From NCBI RefSeq assembly GCF_042432825.1, contig NZ_JBHLWN010000100.1:8086-72085 (forward strand): a stretch of 64,000 bases of DNA. The letters are read 5' to 3'. Source of the DNA: Gordoniibacillus chartarius (GTDB lineage: Bacteria; Bacillota; Bacilli; Paenibacillales; NBRC-103111). Below the pieces are notes generated by a model. It did not search any database. It worked only from the letters and a program-made list of their open reading frames with translations, and was not told the DNA's origin. A program made the position numbers and the translations under genes. Position 1 is the first letter of the stretch, and each line of letters begins with the position of its first letter. Shown here in pieces: positions 18,236-26,927 of the stretch.

Positions 18236-19576
18236 ATGAGCAACTCTACATCGAAGAAGAAGGAACGATTTACGTCATCAGGCTTTATTTTGGCAGCTAT
18301 CGGCAGCGCGGTCGGGCTCGGCAATATGTGGAAGTTTCCTTATATTACGGGCAAGCACGGCGGGGCTGCATTTTTCCTGTTGTTCATTGTCTGTTTGCTG
18401 CTGGTAGGATTGCCGATATTGCTGGCGGAGATGACAATCGGACGCGGCGGCAGAGGGAGCGCTTCCAGCTCGTTCTACAACTTGTCCGGCAACAAATTTT
18501 GGGGATTTCTCGGCTTCTTGTCCGTATTAACCCCTTTCCTGATCATGTCCTATTATGCGGTCGTAGCGGGGTGGACGCTGCACTATGCGGTCCAATCGTT
18601 CGGCGGCGCCCTAAACGGGCAAGGCATCGATTTCAAACAGCAATTTGTCGACTTCGCTGCGAGCGGTATGCCGGTCGTATGGCAGGCTGTCGTTATGGTC
18701 ATCTGCGGAGGGGTCATTGCTAAAGGGGTATCCGGCGGGATTGAGAAATTTAACAAAATTTTGATTCCCGGCTTTCTGATCATCCTGATCGTCCTTATGG
18801 TGCGATCCGTTTCGCTGCCTGGTGCGGCTGCCGGGATCGAATTTTTTCTGAAGCCGGACTTCGCCAAGCTGGATGCGGAATCCGCGCTCGTGGCACTGGG
18901 GCACGCGTTCTTCTCGCTTTCGTTAGGCATGGGGATCATGATTACGTATGGCTCCTATGTCGAGAAACAGCAGTCGCTCGGGAAGGCGACCTTCGCCATC
19001 GGCCTCGGAGACTTGATTTACGCCTTTATCGCAGGCTTGATCATCTTCCCGACCGTATTCTCGTATGGGCTGGAGCCCGGCGAAGGGGTTGGGCTTGCCT
19101 TCATGGCCCTGCCTGCCGCATTCGCGCAGATGCCTTTCGGATGGCTGTTCGGGGGCATGTTCTTCCTCCTTCTGGCGATTGCCGCGTTGACATCGGCTGT
19201 TTCCATCCTGGAAGTGCCGGTCGCTTATGCGATGCAGAAGTGGCAGTGGAGCCGTAAGAAAGCGGCTGTTATCATTTCTACGGTATGCTTTGTGCTCGGC
19301 GTCCCTGCAGCGCTGTCGGTCACGGGTGTTCTGAACTCGTTCCAGCCGGGCGGCAAGACGATCTTCGACTGGTTTGATTTCTCGACTTCTTATGTGCTCA
19401 TGCCGATTTGCGGTATGGTCGTCACACTGTTTACAGGATACGCGTGGAAGCGGGCCGGGGAAGAGGCCGGGCTGAAGGGCTTCGGCTATAAGCTGTGGAT
19501 GGTCCTGCTGAGGTTCGTGTCGCCTGTTTTGATTTTGCTGATCTTCTTGTATTCCGTCGGCATTATTTCGGTGTAG
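18236..19576 (+). CDS. Neurotransmitter:sodium symporter (NSS/SNF) family transporter
   Basis: TTGGAGG precedes the ATG at 18236 (446 residues). The first helix carries the family signature AAIGSAVGLGNMWKFPY, with the unwound Na+ and substrate site, followed by GGAAFFLLF. About eleven to twelve helices follow, as in LeuT and MhsT. Bacterial members co-transport amino acids with sodium; substrate not deducible. It appears to be a single-gene unit with its own promoter and terminator. Confidence 0.92.
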   Translation: MSNSTSKKKERFTSSGFILAAIGSAVGLGNMWKFPYITGKHGGAAFFLLFIVCLLLVGLPILLAEMTIGRGGRGSASSSFYNLSGNKFWGFLGFLSVLTPFLIMSYYAVVAGWTLHYAVQSFGGALNGQGIDFKQQFVDFAASGMPVVWQAVVMVICGGVIAKGVSGGIEKFNKILIPGFLIILIVLMVRSVSLPGAAAGIEFFLKPDFAKLDAESALVALGHAFFSLSLGMGIMITYGSYVEKQQSLGKATFAIGLGDLIYAFIAGLIIFPTVFSYGLEPGEGVGLAFMALPAAFAQMPFGWLFGGMFFLLLAIAALTSAVSILEVPVAYAMQKWQWSRKKAAVIISTVCFVLGVPAALSVTGVLNSFQPGGKTIFDWFDFSTSYVLMPICGMVVTLFTGYAWKRAGEEAGLKGFGYKLWMVLLRFVSPVLILLIFLYSVGIISV

Positions 19577-19622
19577 GAGTTACGGGCAGTTGAAGCTGGA
19601 TTCGCGTGAGCGGAATATAGAG

Positions 19623-19655
19623 AAGCCGGTCCCTTTGGGGAGCCGGCTTGTTTTT
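19623..19655 (+). terminator. Rho-independent terminator after NSS transporter
   Basis: AAGCCGGTCC and GGAGCCGGCTT form a stem with one mismatch and one G-U pair, followed by GTTTTT. It ends the transporter unit. The rest of the 340-base gap (19577-19916) shows no convincing gene before the ECF promoter. Confidence 0.8.
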
Positions 19656-19858
19656 CATTTCATTTTTTAGATGTGGACCATTCTTCTTGAAGATGAACGT
19701 AAGGGTTAGGGCTTTTGTCCAATGTCAAAACCGTATCGATCAGCCTGAAATGGGAGTGATTTGTGTGACTTTTCGTCTGAAAGTATTCGATGTTAACTTT
19801 TATTCGTAAGCCTCGGATTGCCGCCATTTCGAGTCGCCGCATTTTTTCACCCCATTGC

Positions 19859-19888
19859 GAAAACCAAATGCCGTCTCCTTCCGTCTAA
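19859..19888 (+). promoter_or_regulatory. Candidate ECF-type autoregulatory promoter
   Basis: A GAAAACC -35 element (19859-19865) and a CGTCTAA -10 element (19882-19888) are separated by 16 bp. This is the AAC/CGTC pattern recognised by Bacillus ECF sigma factors. It lies about 30 bases before the sigma-factor ATG, with the AAAGGAGGG ribosome-binding site between, so it fits self-activation of the sigma/anti-sigma pair. Confidence 0.6.
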
Positions 19889-19916
19889 TCCATGTAAAGG
19901 AGGGAACGCCCCGCAT

Positions 19917-20441
19917 ATGACCATCGAAGAGCAAGTCCGGGCGGCTCAGCTCGGCGACGATGAAGCGTTCCACGCACTGATCAGCATGGACCGGGAGAGG
20001 CTGTATCGGATCGCTTATGCCTATCTCCGCAATGAAATCGAAGCGCTGGAGGCGCTGCAGGAGACGACTTGCCGGGCTTACATGAAGCTTCGGAAGCTGA
20101 AGGAGCCGCGGTATTTTCACACATGGCTGATTCGCATCCTGATCAACTATTGTATAGACGAACAAAAGCGCTGCCGCAAAACGATGCCGCTTACCCATCC
20201 CGCCGAGCAGCCCGTCCACGAGACCCCGGCGCTGGATGCCAAGCTGGATATGGAGCTGGCTATTGAGCGGCTGCCTCCCAAGTACCGGCATGTCATTATT
20301 TTGAAATATTATCAGGACATGACGCTCACGGATATTGCGGAGCTGCTGGAGAAGCCGGAGGGAACGGTCAAGACGTGGTTGCACAAAGCGCTGAAGCAGC
20401 TTAAAGGGGATTTCGGAAAGGAGGAGTACGAATATGTTTGA
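19917..20441 (+). CDS. ECF-family RNA polymerase sigma factor
   Basis: The frame opens at 19818, but the ribosome-binding site AAAGGAGGG and family homology fix the ATG at 19917 (174 residues). Sigma region 2 occupies about residues 10-75 (RLYRIAYAYLRNEIEALEAL, then YFHTWLIRILINYCID). Region 4 occupies about 115-165 (LPPKYRHVIILKYYQDM, then EGTVKTWLHKALKQL). It overlaps the next gene by 8 bases, the usual arrangement with a cognate anti-sigma factor, and resembles the SigV/SigW group. Inducing signal unknown. Confidence 0.93.
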   Translation: MTIEEQVRAAQLGDDEAFHALISMDRERLYRIAYAYLRNEIEALEALQETTCRAYMKLRKLKEPRYFHTWLIRILINYCIDEQKRCRKTMPLTHPAEQPVHETPALDAKLDMELAIERLPPKYRHVIILKYYQDMTLTDIAELLEKPEGTVKTWLHKALKQLKGDFGKEEYEYV

Positions 20442-21873
20442 TCAGCAGGAACTTACACCGTTCCAGGAAAATGTAACTCTGCCGCCGCCGGAGCAGCTGG
20501 AGCTGCATATTCGACACGGTATCGCGCAAGCGAAGCAAATGACCGAACAGCGGCGCCGGCGCCGCAAGCTGACCTGGCTATCGGGAGCGGCGGCGGTATG
20601 CCTGGTCCTGCTGCTTGCGATCACGGTTCGCGTATCTCCGGCATTCGCCTCGGCGCTAGGGGAAGTACCGGGCCTGCAGCTGTTCGTCAAGCTGGTGCAA
20701 GGCACGTCCGATCAGGGCATTAAACTGGCGGTCGGTAACGACTTTGTGCAGAGCGTTGGGGTTACCGACGAGAAAGCGGACGCGTCCTTCACGGTGGAGG
20801 GGATTGTCGCGGATGAGTCCAGAGTCGTAGTTTTCTATGCGATGCGGGCTAAGGATTCCGGCAAGCGGGTCAGGCTGGATAGGCCGGAGGTGAGAGATGC
20901 GTCGGGTAACCGTCTGCCAACCTCCATCAGCTGGGGAGATCCCCGGGAGCTGGAACTGAACGGGACCAAGAAGTCCGACGGCTTGCAGCGGGGGCTGATC
21001 GATATCCAAGTCGCGAGCGGAGGCAGCTTGCCGGATCAGATCGTCTATCATGCGGACTACAGACTGGAAAATGTCGCTGCAGAGCCGAAAATGGTTCGAG
21101 CAGGAGACACGGATCCATTTCTGAGTGCGCCTCCAGGACGGACGGAAGCTGCAGGTACGGCTTCGTTTGAAGTGACGATCCCGATTGATAAAGCAAGGTT
21201 TGCCAGTATGAAGCGAACGTATGATTTGGACCACTGGGTCGAAGCTGACGGGCAGCGTATCCATTTCACCAAAGCAACGGTCAATCCGCTTCGTATTGCA
21301 GTAGAGATGGAGTACGATTCCGCGAATACGATGCAAATTTTCGATTCCGTCGATATGCGGCTTACCGATGAGCGCGGCACCGTATGGAGATCGATAGGGG
21401 GAAGCTCCAGCGGTGCGAACCGGGATATCGTGTATTTTGAGAGCACGTATTTTCATACGGGGAAGGAGCTATACCTGGAGGGCAAGCGGTTCCGGGCGCT
21501 CGATAAAGAACGGGCCGAGGTTGTCGTCAACACCGATACCGCCGAGCTGCTGCGGGCTCCGGATGAGAAGCTGTCTCTGGAGGAGGTGTCGCAAACGGAC
21601 CGCTACACGAGAATCAGCTTCAAGCTGAAGGGGATCGAGGAAGGCGATAACATGGGCTATACCGTGCTGGAAGGCCAGTTCAAGGATGCGAGCGGAAACT
21701 TGCATCAGACCGGTAATTTCGGCGGTGTTGTCTCTTCGTGGACAGCTGGCAATCAGGATGAGCAAACCCACTTTGTATACCTGAACAATGAAACGTATCC
21801 ACAGCCGCTTACCTTCCCGGTATATAACTATCCAAGTTATTTGGAGGTGCCGTTTCGGATTCGGATCGAGTAG
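20434..21873 (+). CDS. Membrane anti-sigma factor-like protein with DUF4179 domain
   Basis: The 479-residue protein has a cytoplasmic N-terminus (about 45 residues, rich in Arg before the membrane), one transmembrane helix at about 48-66 (WLSGAAAVCLVLLLAITV), and a large extracellular part starting with the DUF4179 segment FASALGEVPGLQLFVKLVQG. Proteins of this type hold an ECF sigma factor at the membrane until an envelope signal arrives. The 8-base overlap with the sigma gene supports that pairing. A stem of GGCGGAG/CTCCGCC follows shortly after the stop (about 21891-21906) without a U-tract. Confidence 0.85.
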   Translation: MFDQQELTPFQENVTLPPPEQLELHIRHGIAQAKQMTEQRRRRRKLTWLSGAAAVCLVLLLAITVRVSPAFASALGEVPGLQLFVKLVQGTSDQGIKLAVGNDFVQSVGVTDEKADASFTVEGIVADESRVVVFYAMRAKDSGKRVRLDRPEVRDASGNRLPTSISWGDPRELELNGTKKSDGLQRGLIDIQVASGGSLPDQIVYHADYRLENVAAEPKMVRAGDTDPFLSAPPGRTEAAGTASFEVTIPIDKARFASMKRTYDLDHWVEADGQRIHFTKATVNPLRIAVEMEYDSANTMQIFDSVDMRLTDERGTVWRSIGGSSSGANRDIVYFESTYFHTGKELYLEGKRFRALDKERAEVVVNTDTAELLRAPDEKLSLEEVSQTDRYTRISFKLKGIEEGDNMGYTVLEGQFKDASGNLHQTGNFGGVVSSWTAGNQDEQTHFVYLNNETYPQPLTFPVYNYPSYLEVPFRIRIE

Positions 21874-22039
21874 CGGTCTGCGAGCGGGGGCAGGGCGGAG
21901 AACTCCGCCTCCGTTAAGCGCTACGCAGCCGGCAAAGTGACGCCGCTTGTTATGCAGCCTTCATCCCGGAGTCCCGGTTGTCATCGCTGCGTTCGAACAA
22001 GGCATATGATGGGTAATAACCTACTTGAAGAGGAGCTGC

Positions 22040-22852
22040 ATGACAATGCCTATTTCATCCGGTACCCATCTGCTGTATACCGTTCGGCCGGGGGACAGCT
22101 TGTTCACGATTGCGGGGCAATTAGGCACAAACGTACAGTCGCTGGTGCAGATCAACTCCTTGTATCCACCTGTGACCGAGCCGGACCGGCTTCTTCCCGG
22201 CCAAGTGCTGCTGGCCCGATTGCCGGGTATGGCGGAGCAGAGCTCCGTTCTGTATCAAGTTCAGCCCGGGGATACGCTGTATCGGATCGCCGAACGGTTT
22301 TCCCTAAGCGCCGACATGCTGGCTGCATTGAACCAGATCCAGCAGCCGGACCTTCTCCAAGCCGCCAGACTGCTCTACATTGGCGCCTACGCGTATGAAG
22401 TGCAGCAGGGAGACTCCCTGTATGAGATCTCCCGGCGTTTCGGAGTTACGATGAGCGAACTAATTCGCGCCAACTTGAACCGGCCAGGCTTATCGCCCGA
22501 TGTAGTGTATCCCGGGGTCCGTCTGGTCGTCCCGCTTCCGTCCTCGACGAATATCATCGTATTTCAGCCGATGCCCGGCACGAGGCTTGCCCCCGGCACG
22601 CATCTGACCGGCAGGGCTCGCGTGTTCGAAGCGACGGTAAATTACCAAATTCGGGATGCGTTGGGGCGGATCGTTGCGCGGGAACGGGCTGCCACGGCTT
22701 CACAAGGAGCACCGGCATTCGGTCATTTCGACGTACAGCTCCAATTCGACCAAGCGCCCTCTGCGCCAACCGGCAGTTTGACTGTGTACACACGAAGCGC
22801 CAACGACGGCAGCATTCAAGATTTGGTGGAGGTTCCGGTGGTATTTTCATAG
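22040..22852 (+). CDS. LysM-repeat protein with C-terminal Gmad2 domain
   Basis: AGAGGAG precedes the ATG at 22040 (270 residues). Three LysM modules are visible at about 12-58 (YTVRPGDSLFTIAGQLG), 72-115 (YQVQPGDTLYRIAERFS) and 118-165 (YEVQQGDSLYEISRRFG). The last 95 residues form a Gmad2 immunoglobulin-like domain (VFQPMPGTRLAPGTHLTGRA). No signal peptide is present. LysM binds peptidoglycan, and Gmad2 occurs with sporulation and germination proteins, so a spore-envelope role is plausible; export without a signal peptide would fit assembly from the mother cell. Confidence 0.85.
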   Translation: MTMPISSGTHLLYTVRPGDSLFTIAGQLGTNVQSLVQINSLYPPVTEPDRLLPGQVLLARLPGMAEQSSVLYQVQPGDTLYRIAERFSLSADMLAALNQIQQPDLLQAARLLYIGAYAYEVQQGDSLYEISRRFGVTMSELIRANLNRPGLSPDVVYPGVRLVVPLPSSTNIIVFQPMPGTRLAPGTHLTGRARVFEATVNYQIRDALGRIVARERAATASQGAPAFGHFDVQLQFDQAPSAPTGSLTVYTRSANDGSIQDLVEVPVVFS

Positions 22853-22942
22853 GATGAGGGTTAGCTTATTTGATGGCAAATTGAGGGGCAAGATGATGTT
22901 CAGCGTGTATGCACGGGGCAACGCGCTTGCCGCCATGTAGAG

Positions 22943-22976
22943 AGGTCCGTTCCTGGCTCAGGGGCGGACTGTTTTT
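22943..22976 (+). terminator. Probable terminator downstream of the LysM gene
   Basis: GGTCCG and CGGACT pair (with a terminal G-U) around a 15-nt loop and are followed by GTTTTT. It lies 90 bases after the LysM gene stop. Confidence 0.55.
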
Positions 22977-23063
22977 GTGAGAGAAACATTCCGCAGGGAG
23001 TTTGTTTCATTACGCGCTGGGTGGTAAGGTGGTTTGCTAGAAGGAGCGTCGAACAGTCGTGCA

Positions 23064-23240
23064 GGAAATCCTCCCCCTAATTTATTGAAATCGCTCTGAA
23101 AAACTGATCTAGGCGGAAATCCTCCCTATAATATTGTTGTAAAACCCATTGTATACGCTTTCCCAAGCGTAAAATACGGAGGTTTTCCACCTAAATTACG
23201 AATTTCGGCTTTACTCTGAAAATTAGGGCCAGTGTTTCCC
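23064..23240 (+). repeat. Degenerate intergenic repeats with GGAAATCCTCCC core
   Basis: Two exact copies of GGAAATCCTCCC start at 23064 and 23115, 51 bases apart, each followed by a TAAT-containing segment. A third diverged unit begins near 23181 (GGTTTTCCACCTAAATTACG). Units one and three also share a downstream ATCG/TTCG...CTCTGAAAA segment, so the similarity extends about 45 bases. GGAGGTTTTCC at 23178 is also an inverted version of the core. A perfect palindrome TCCAGAC-T-GTCTGGA sits at 23339-23353. No gene is evident between 22853 and 23450. Confidence 0.6.
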
Positions 23241-23449
23241 TTTACTATTTTGTGGCAACACCCCCTCACCTCAACACAGCAGCCCAAGCAGCTGGCACTG
23301 GCACTCCGTTTCTCTTCAGCAATGAGCTAGGGGGGATTTCCAGACTGTCTGGACTAGTGGCAGCTGCCGCCGACCTATCTCACTGGTTGTGCTGGCGCTT
23401 AGACCGACGTTCCTCTAGCGGCGTAGCGTAACGTACCGTTCGACGCGGA

Positions 23450-23620
23450 CCTTGACGGACATCGGCTGACAGCGACAGCCGGCCGACCGCTTGCAGCGGA
23501 GCGAGCACCTTGCGCCATGTCTCATTTTGGCTCAGCAATATGATCAAAGAAATATAGAAGAAGCACAGCGCCGGACTGGCCGATCAACGCCCCTACGACA
23601 TAGGCGGTCGTGTGTACGCT
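23450..23620 (-). pseudogene. Frameshifted fragment resembling the C-terminus of a DUF418 membrane protein
   Basis: Read on the reverse strand, one frame gives AYVVGALIGQSGAVLLLYFF, a typical membrane helix, and ends in TGA near 23523. A shifted frame continues with WRKVLAPLQAVGRLSLSA before losing similarity. The order (helix, short loop, then a ...L-x-P-L-x-A-V-G-R-L-S-L-[ST] block) matches the C-terminal end of DUF418 proteins, where the last block normally continues into a final membrane region. There is no start, no ribosome-binding site and at least one frameshift, so I read it as a gene relic. The family call is by eye. Confidence 0.5.
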
Positions 23621-23676
23621 AAGCGACTATGCGGCAAACAACAGCCCCCCAATCGCTTATGCCCTGTGTCCAAATC

Positions 23677-23706
23677 AAAAAAGCAGCGTGAGCACACTCA
23701 CGCTGC
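23677..23706 (-). terminator. Rho-independent terminator of the ABC-F gene
   Basis: A perfect 10-bp stem (GCAGCGTGAG/CTCACGCTGC, loop CACA) is followed on the reverse strand by TTTTTT, 26 bases after the ABC-F stop. Confidence 0.9.
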
Positions 23707-23731
23707 CGAATCGACGTCTACCGCCGCCACC

Positions 23732-25288
23732 TTAAAACACCTTCGTCGTCCACTGCTCGCAATTCCATACTTCCGTCGCCACATCGCGGTAAAATTCCGG
23801 TTCGTGGGAGATCAGCAGTACGCTGCCCTTATACTCCTGCAGCGCCCGCTTCAGCTCGTCCTTCGCGTCAACGTCCAGGTGGTTGGTGGGCTCGTCAAGC
23901 ACGAGCACGTTCGTCTCGCGGTTGATCAGCTTGCACAGGCGTACCTTGGCCTTCTCGCCGCCGCTCAGCACCGTAATTTTGCTTTCGATGTGCTTCGTCG
24001 TCAGACCGCACTTGGCCAGCGCGGCGCGCACCTCGAACTGCGACATGCCCGGGAACTCCCGCCATACGGAATCGATGCAGGTTTCGTCGGTTTTGCCCTT
24101 GTCTTCCTGCTCAAAGTAGCCGATGAACAGATGGTCGCCGCGCTCTACGGAGCCGCCCAGAGCAGGAATTTCGCCGAGGATGCTGCGCAGCAGGGTCGTC
24201 TTGCCGATACCGTTGGCGCCGACCAGCGCGATCTTCTGTCCGCGCTCCATGCGCAGCGAGACGGCCCGCGACAGCGGCTCGTTGTACCCGATGACCAGAT
24301 CCCGCGTCTCAAAGATCAGCTTGCCCGACGTCCGCGCATCCTTGAACCGGAATTGCGGCTTCGGCTTCTCCTTGGCGAGCTCGATGACTTCCATACTGTC
24401 GAGCTTCTTCTGCCGCGACATCGCCATGTTGCGCGTCGCCACGCGCGCTTTGTTGCGCTGCACGAAATCTTTCAGCTCGGCGATTTCCTGCTGCTGACGC
24501 TTATAGGCCGACTCCAGCTGGGCCTTCTTCGCTTCATGCAGCTGTACGAAATTGTCGTAGTCGCCGACATAACGGTTCAGCTCTTGATTTTCCATATGAT
24601 AAATCAAATTAATGACGCTGTTCAGGAACGGAATGTCGTGCGACACTAGAATGAACGCGTTCTCGTAGTCCTGCAGATAGCGCTTCAGCCATTCGATATG
24701 CTGCTCGTCCAAATAGTTCGTCGGCTCGTCAAGCAGCAGGATGTCCGGCTTCTCCAGCAGCAGCTTCGCCAGCAGCACCTTCGTCCGCTGTCCGCCGCTT
24801 AGGTCGTTAACGTCCCGGTCGAGTCCGATGTCGTCCAGCCCGAGACCGCGCGCGATTTCCTCCACCTTGGCGTCAATGACATAGAAGTCGTTATTCGTCA
24901 GCGTATCCTGAATCGTTCCGACTTCCTCCAGCAGTCGCTCGAGCTCCTCCGGCGACACTTCGCCCATCCGTTCGTACATCCCGTTCATCTCGGCTTCGAG
25001 GTCGGTCAAATATTTAAACGCCGTCTTCAGCGCATCGCGGATCGTCATCCCCCGCTGCAGCACGGAATGCTGGTCGAGGTAGCCGACGCGCACCTTCTTG
25101 GCCCACTCGACTTTGCCGGCATCCGGCTCCAGCTGGCCGGTAATAATATTCATGAACGTAGACTTGCCTTCGCCGTTGGCGCCGATCAGCCCGACATGCT
25201 CTCCCTTCAGCAAACGGAACGACACATCATTGAAGATCGCCCGGTCGCCGAAGCCGTGAGTTAGATTTTTCACCGTTAAAATACTCAT
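23732..25288 (-). CDS. ABC-F family ATPase (YkpA/YbiT-like)
   Basis: The 518-residue protein has two fused nucleotide-binding domains and no membrane segments. The first has Walker A GANGEGKST (36-44), signature LSGGQRTKV and LLLDEPTNYLD. The second has GANGIGKTT, LSGGEKAKV and LVLDEPTNHLD. A charged helical linker (about 235-310) joins them. ABC-F proteins act on the ribosome rather than in transport. The length and lack of a long C-terminal extension fit the YbiT/YkpA housekeeping group better than antibiotic-resistance members, but this is inference. Confidence 0.92.
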   Translation of the reverse strand: MSILTVKNLTHGFGDRAIFNDVSFRLLKGEHVGLIGANGEGKSTFMNIITGQLEPDAGKVEWAKKVRVGYLDQHSVLQRGMTIRDALKTAFKYLTDLEAEMNGMYERMGEVSPEELERLLEEVGTIQDTLTNNDFYVIDAKVEEIARGLGLDDIGLDRDVNDLSGGQRTKVLLAKLLLEKPDILLLDEPTNYLDEQHIEWLKRYLQDYENAFILVSHDIPFLNSVINLIYHMENQELNRYVGDYDNFVQLHEAKKAQLESAYKRQQQEIAELKDFVQRNKARVATRNMAMSRQKKLDSMEVIELAKEKPKPQFRFKDARTSGKLIFETRDLVIGYNEPLSRAVSLRMERGQKIALVGANGIGKTTLLRSILGEIPALGGSVERGDHLFIGYFEQEDKGKTDETCIDSVWREFPGMSQFEVRAALAKCGLTTKHIESKITVLSGGEKAKVRLCKLINRETNVLVLDEPTNHLDVDAKDELKRALQEYKGSVLLISHEPEFYRDVATEVWNCEQWTTKVF

Positions 25289-25461
25289 CTATATGCACCT
25301 AGCTCCCCATAAGCTTGTTCAGTCTGCTTCATTATAAGGTGTCCGGCGTGCAAAACTCAACGGAGTATTTTGGTCGAAGCCGGGCGGGGACGGCAGGGAT
25401 ACGGAAAAAAAAGTCGAAATACTTAGAGAAACGTGTCGAAAGCGGCTGGAGGGGAACAAAG

Positions 25462-25920
25462 CTGATCACAGTCAAGGTTGTAACGAACATCTCGGCGCCG
25501 ATTGACGTCGTGTTCGATTTGGCGAGGGACATCGATGTGCACAGCCAAACGGTGTGGAAGCATACGAAGGAACGGGCCGTCGCGGGGACAACCAGCGGTC
25601 TGATCGAGCTGGGGGAGAGCGTGACGTTCGAGGCGACGCATTTCGGCGTCCGGCAGCGGCTTACCTCTCGGATCATCCGTATGGAGCGGCCGCATGTGTT
25701 CGTCGATCAGATGCAGCGGGGAGCTTTCAAGAGCATGATGCACATTCATGAATTTGCCGAGTCCGAAGGCGGTACGGTCATGACGGACGTGCTGCGTTTC
25801 GAAGCCCCGCTCGGCTGGCTGGGCCGTCTGGCGGAACGGTGGGTGCTGAAGGACTATATGCGCCGCTTTCTGGAAGACCGCAACCGGGAGCTGAAGGCGC
25901 TGGCGGAAATGCAGGGATAG
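25462..25920 (+). CDS. SRPBCC-fold protein, probable CTG start
   Basis: Similarity to the SRPBCC/polyketide-cyclase-like fold begins at VKVVTNISAPIDVVFDLARD and runs to the end (about 152 residues; closing helix LGRLAERWVLKDYMRRFLEDRN). The frame is open up to a TTG at 25315, but no ATG precedes the domain and the extra N-terminal sequence looks non-coding. A GGAGGGG site at 25448-25454 lies seven bases before a CTG at 25462, so a CTG start is the best fit. These proteins bind hydrophobic ligands; ligand unknown. Confidence 0.75.
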   Translation: MITVKVVTNISAPIDVVFDLARDIDVHSQTVWKHTKERAVAGTTSGLIELGESVTFEATHFGVRQRLTSRIIRMERPHVFVDQMQRGAFKSMMHIHEFAESEGGTVMTDVLRFEAPLGWLGRLAERWVLKDYMRRFLEDRNRELKALAEMQG

Positions 25921-25998
25921 ACGTCATGAGCGAGTTCTACCGGCAGTATATTTAGATGAAGGATTTTATTTTTCAATAGGGAAGGGGCCTGAACGACG

Positions 25999-26778
25999 AT
26001 GTGGACGCGCGCGATGCTGAAGGAAAGAGCCAAGGCCGTGCTGAAAGGCTCGTATTGGAAGGCGTTTCTGGTCGGTTTGGTCATGGTCGTTGCAGGCGGA
26101 CAGTCGGGCGGAGGAATTTCGCTGAATTTCGGCGGATTGCCGTTTGGCGGAGGGGATAATCAGGGTCGCGGCGGCTTCGACTGGAGCTCGGAAGGGACGA
26201 GCGGGCTCGGAGGCGGGGTTGAATTTTTAGCGCTGTTTATTGCGATTTTCGCCGTCATTTTTCTTGTGGTGCTGGCGTTTGTGCTGGCGTATCGGATTTT
26301 TTTGGGCTTCCCCATCGAGGTTAGCTCGCGGCAGTATTACAAGCAGGCCTCTCTGGGCGATGTGAATTTGAATTACTTGGGACATGTGTTTAACCGGATT
26401 GCTTACTGGCCGATCATCAAGGCGATGCTGCTCCGCGGTGTTTATACGTTCTTGTGGACACTTCTGCTCGTTATTCCGGGTATTGTAAAATCGTACGCTT
26501 ACAGTATGGTCCCCTATCTGCTTGCAGACAATCCGCACATCGGCACGAGCCGTGCGATCGAGCTCAGCGAGAGGATGTGCAAGGGCCAGAAGTGGCGTAT
26601 GTTCGTGCTGGATCTGTCGTTTATCGGCTGGTTCCTGCTGGGGCTGCTCGCCTGCGGCGTCGGCGTACTGTTTGTACAGCCGTATGTGAATCAGACGAAG
26701 GCTGAGCTGTATTTGACGCTGCGTCAGGATGCATTGGAGCAGGGAATGACTACGCCGGAGGAGCTGCGGCTGGCGTAA
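25999..26778 (+). CDS. DUF975-family membrane protein
   Basis: The 259-residue protein has about four to five membrane helices. The first is followed by a Gly-rich, low-complexity loop (about 33-70). The C-terminal half has the DUF975 pattern: VIPGIVKSYAYSMVPYLLAD, then SERMCKGQKWRMFVLDLSFI, then VQPYVNQTKAELY. Function of the family is unknown. GGGAAGGGG precedes the ATG. Confidence 0.8.
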   Translation: MWTRAMLKERAKAVLKGSYWKAFLVGLVMVVAGGQSGGGISLNFGGLPFGGGDNQGRGGFDWSSEGTSGLGGGVEFLALFIAIFAVIFLVVLAFVLAYRIFLGFPIEVSSRQYYKQASLGDVNLNYLGHVFNRIAYWPIIKAMLLRGVYTFLWTLLLVIPGIVKSYAYSMVPYLLADNPHIGTSRAIELSERMCKGQKWRMFVLDLSFIGWFLLGLLACGVGVLFVQPYVNQTKAELYLTLRQDALEQGMTTPEELRLA

Positions 26779-26927
26779 ACGGCGGTGAGCGGCAGGGTGA
26801 TCGTTACCAGCTTCGGAGGTTATCTGCCGGCTGGCCTTATAACTGGCAATCGTCAGACTTGTCGTTGATCGTACTTAGAAGGCGATAAAGCAGCCGGTTG
26901 ATCATTGCTGCGATCGGAGGGATTAAA

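Noticed and set aside
19660..19842. 60-codon reverse-strand ORF between the NSS transporter and sigma gene
   Set aside because: No convincing ribosome-binding site, no recognisable motif, and it runs into the transporter terminator region; cannot be supported.
23732..25288. Calling the ABC-F protein an antibiotic-resistance determinant
   Set aside because: Size and linker fit the YbiT/YkpA housekeeping group; no leader-peptide attenuator or resistance context was seen.
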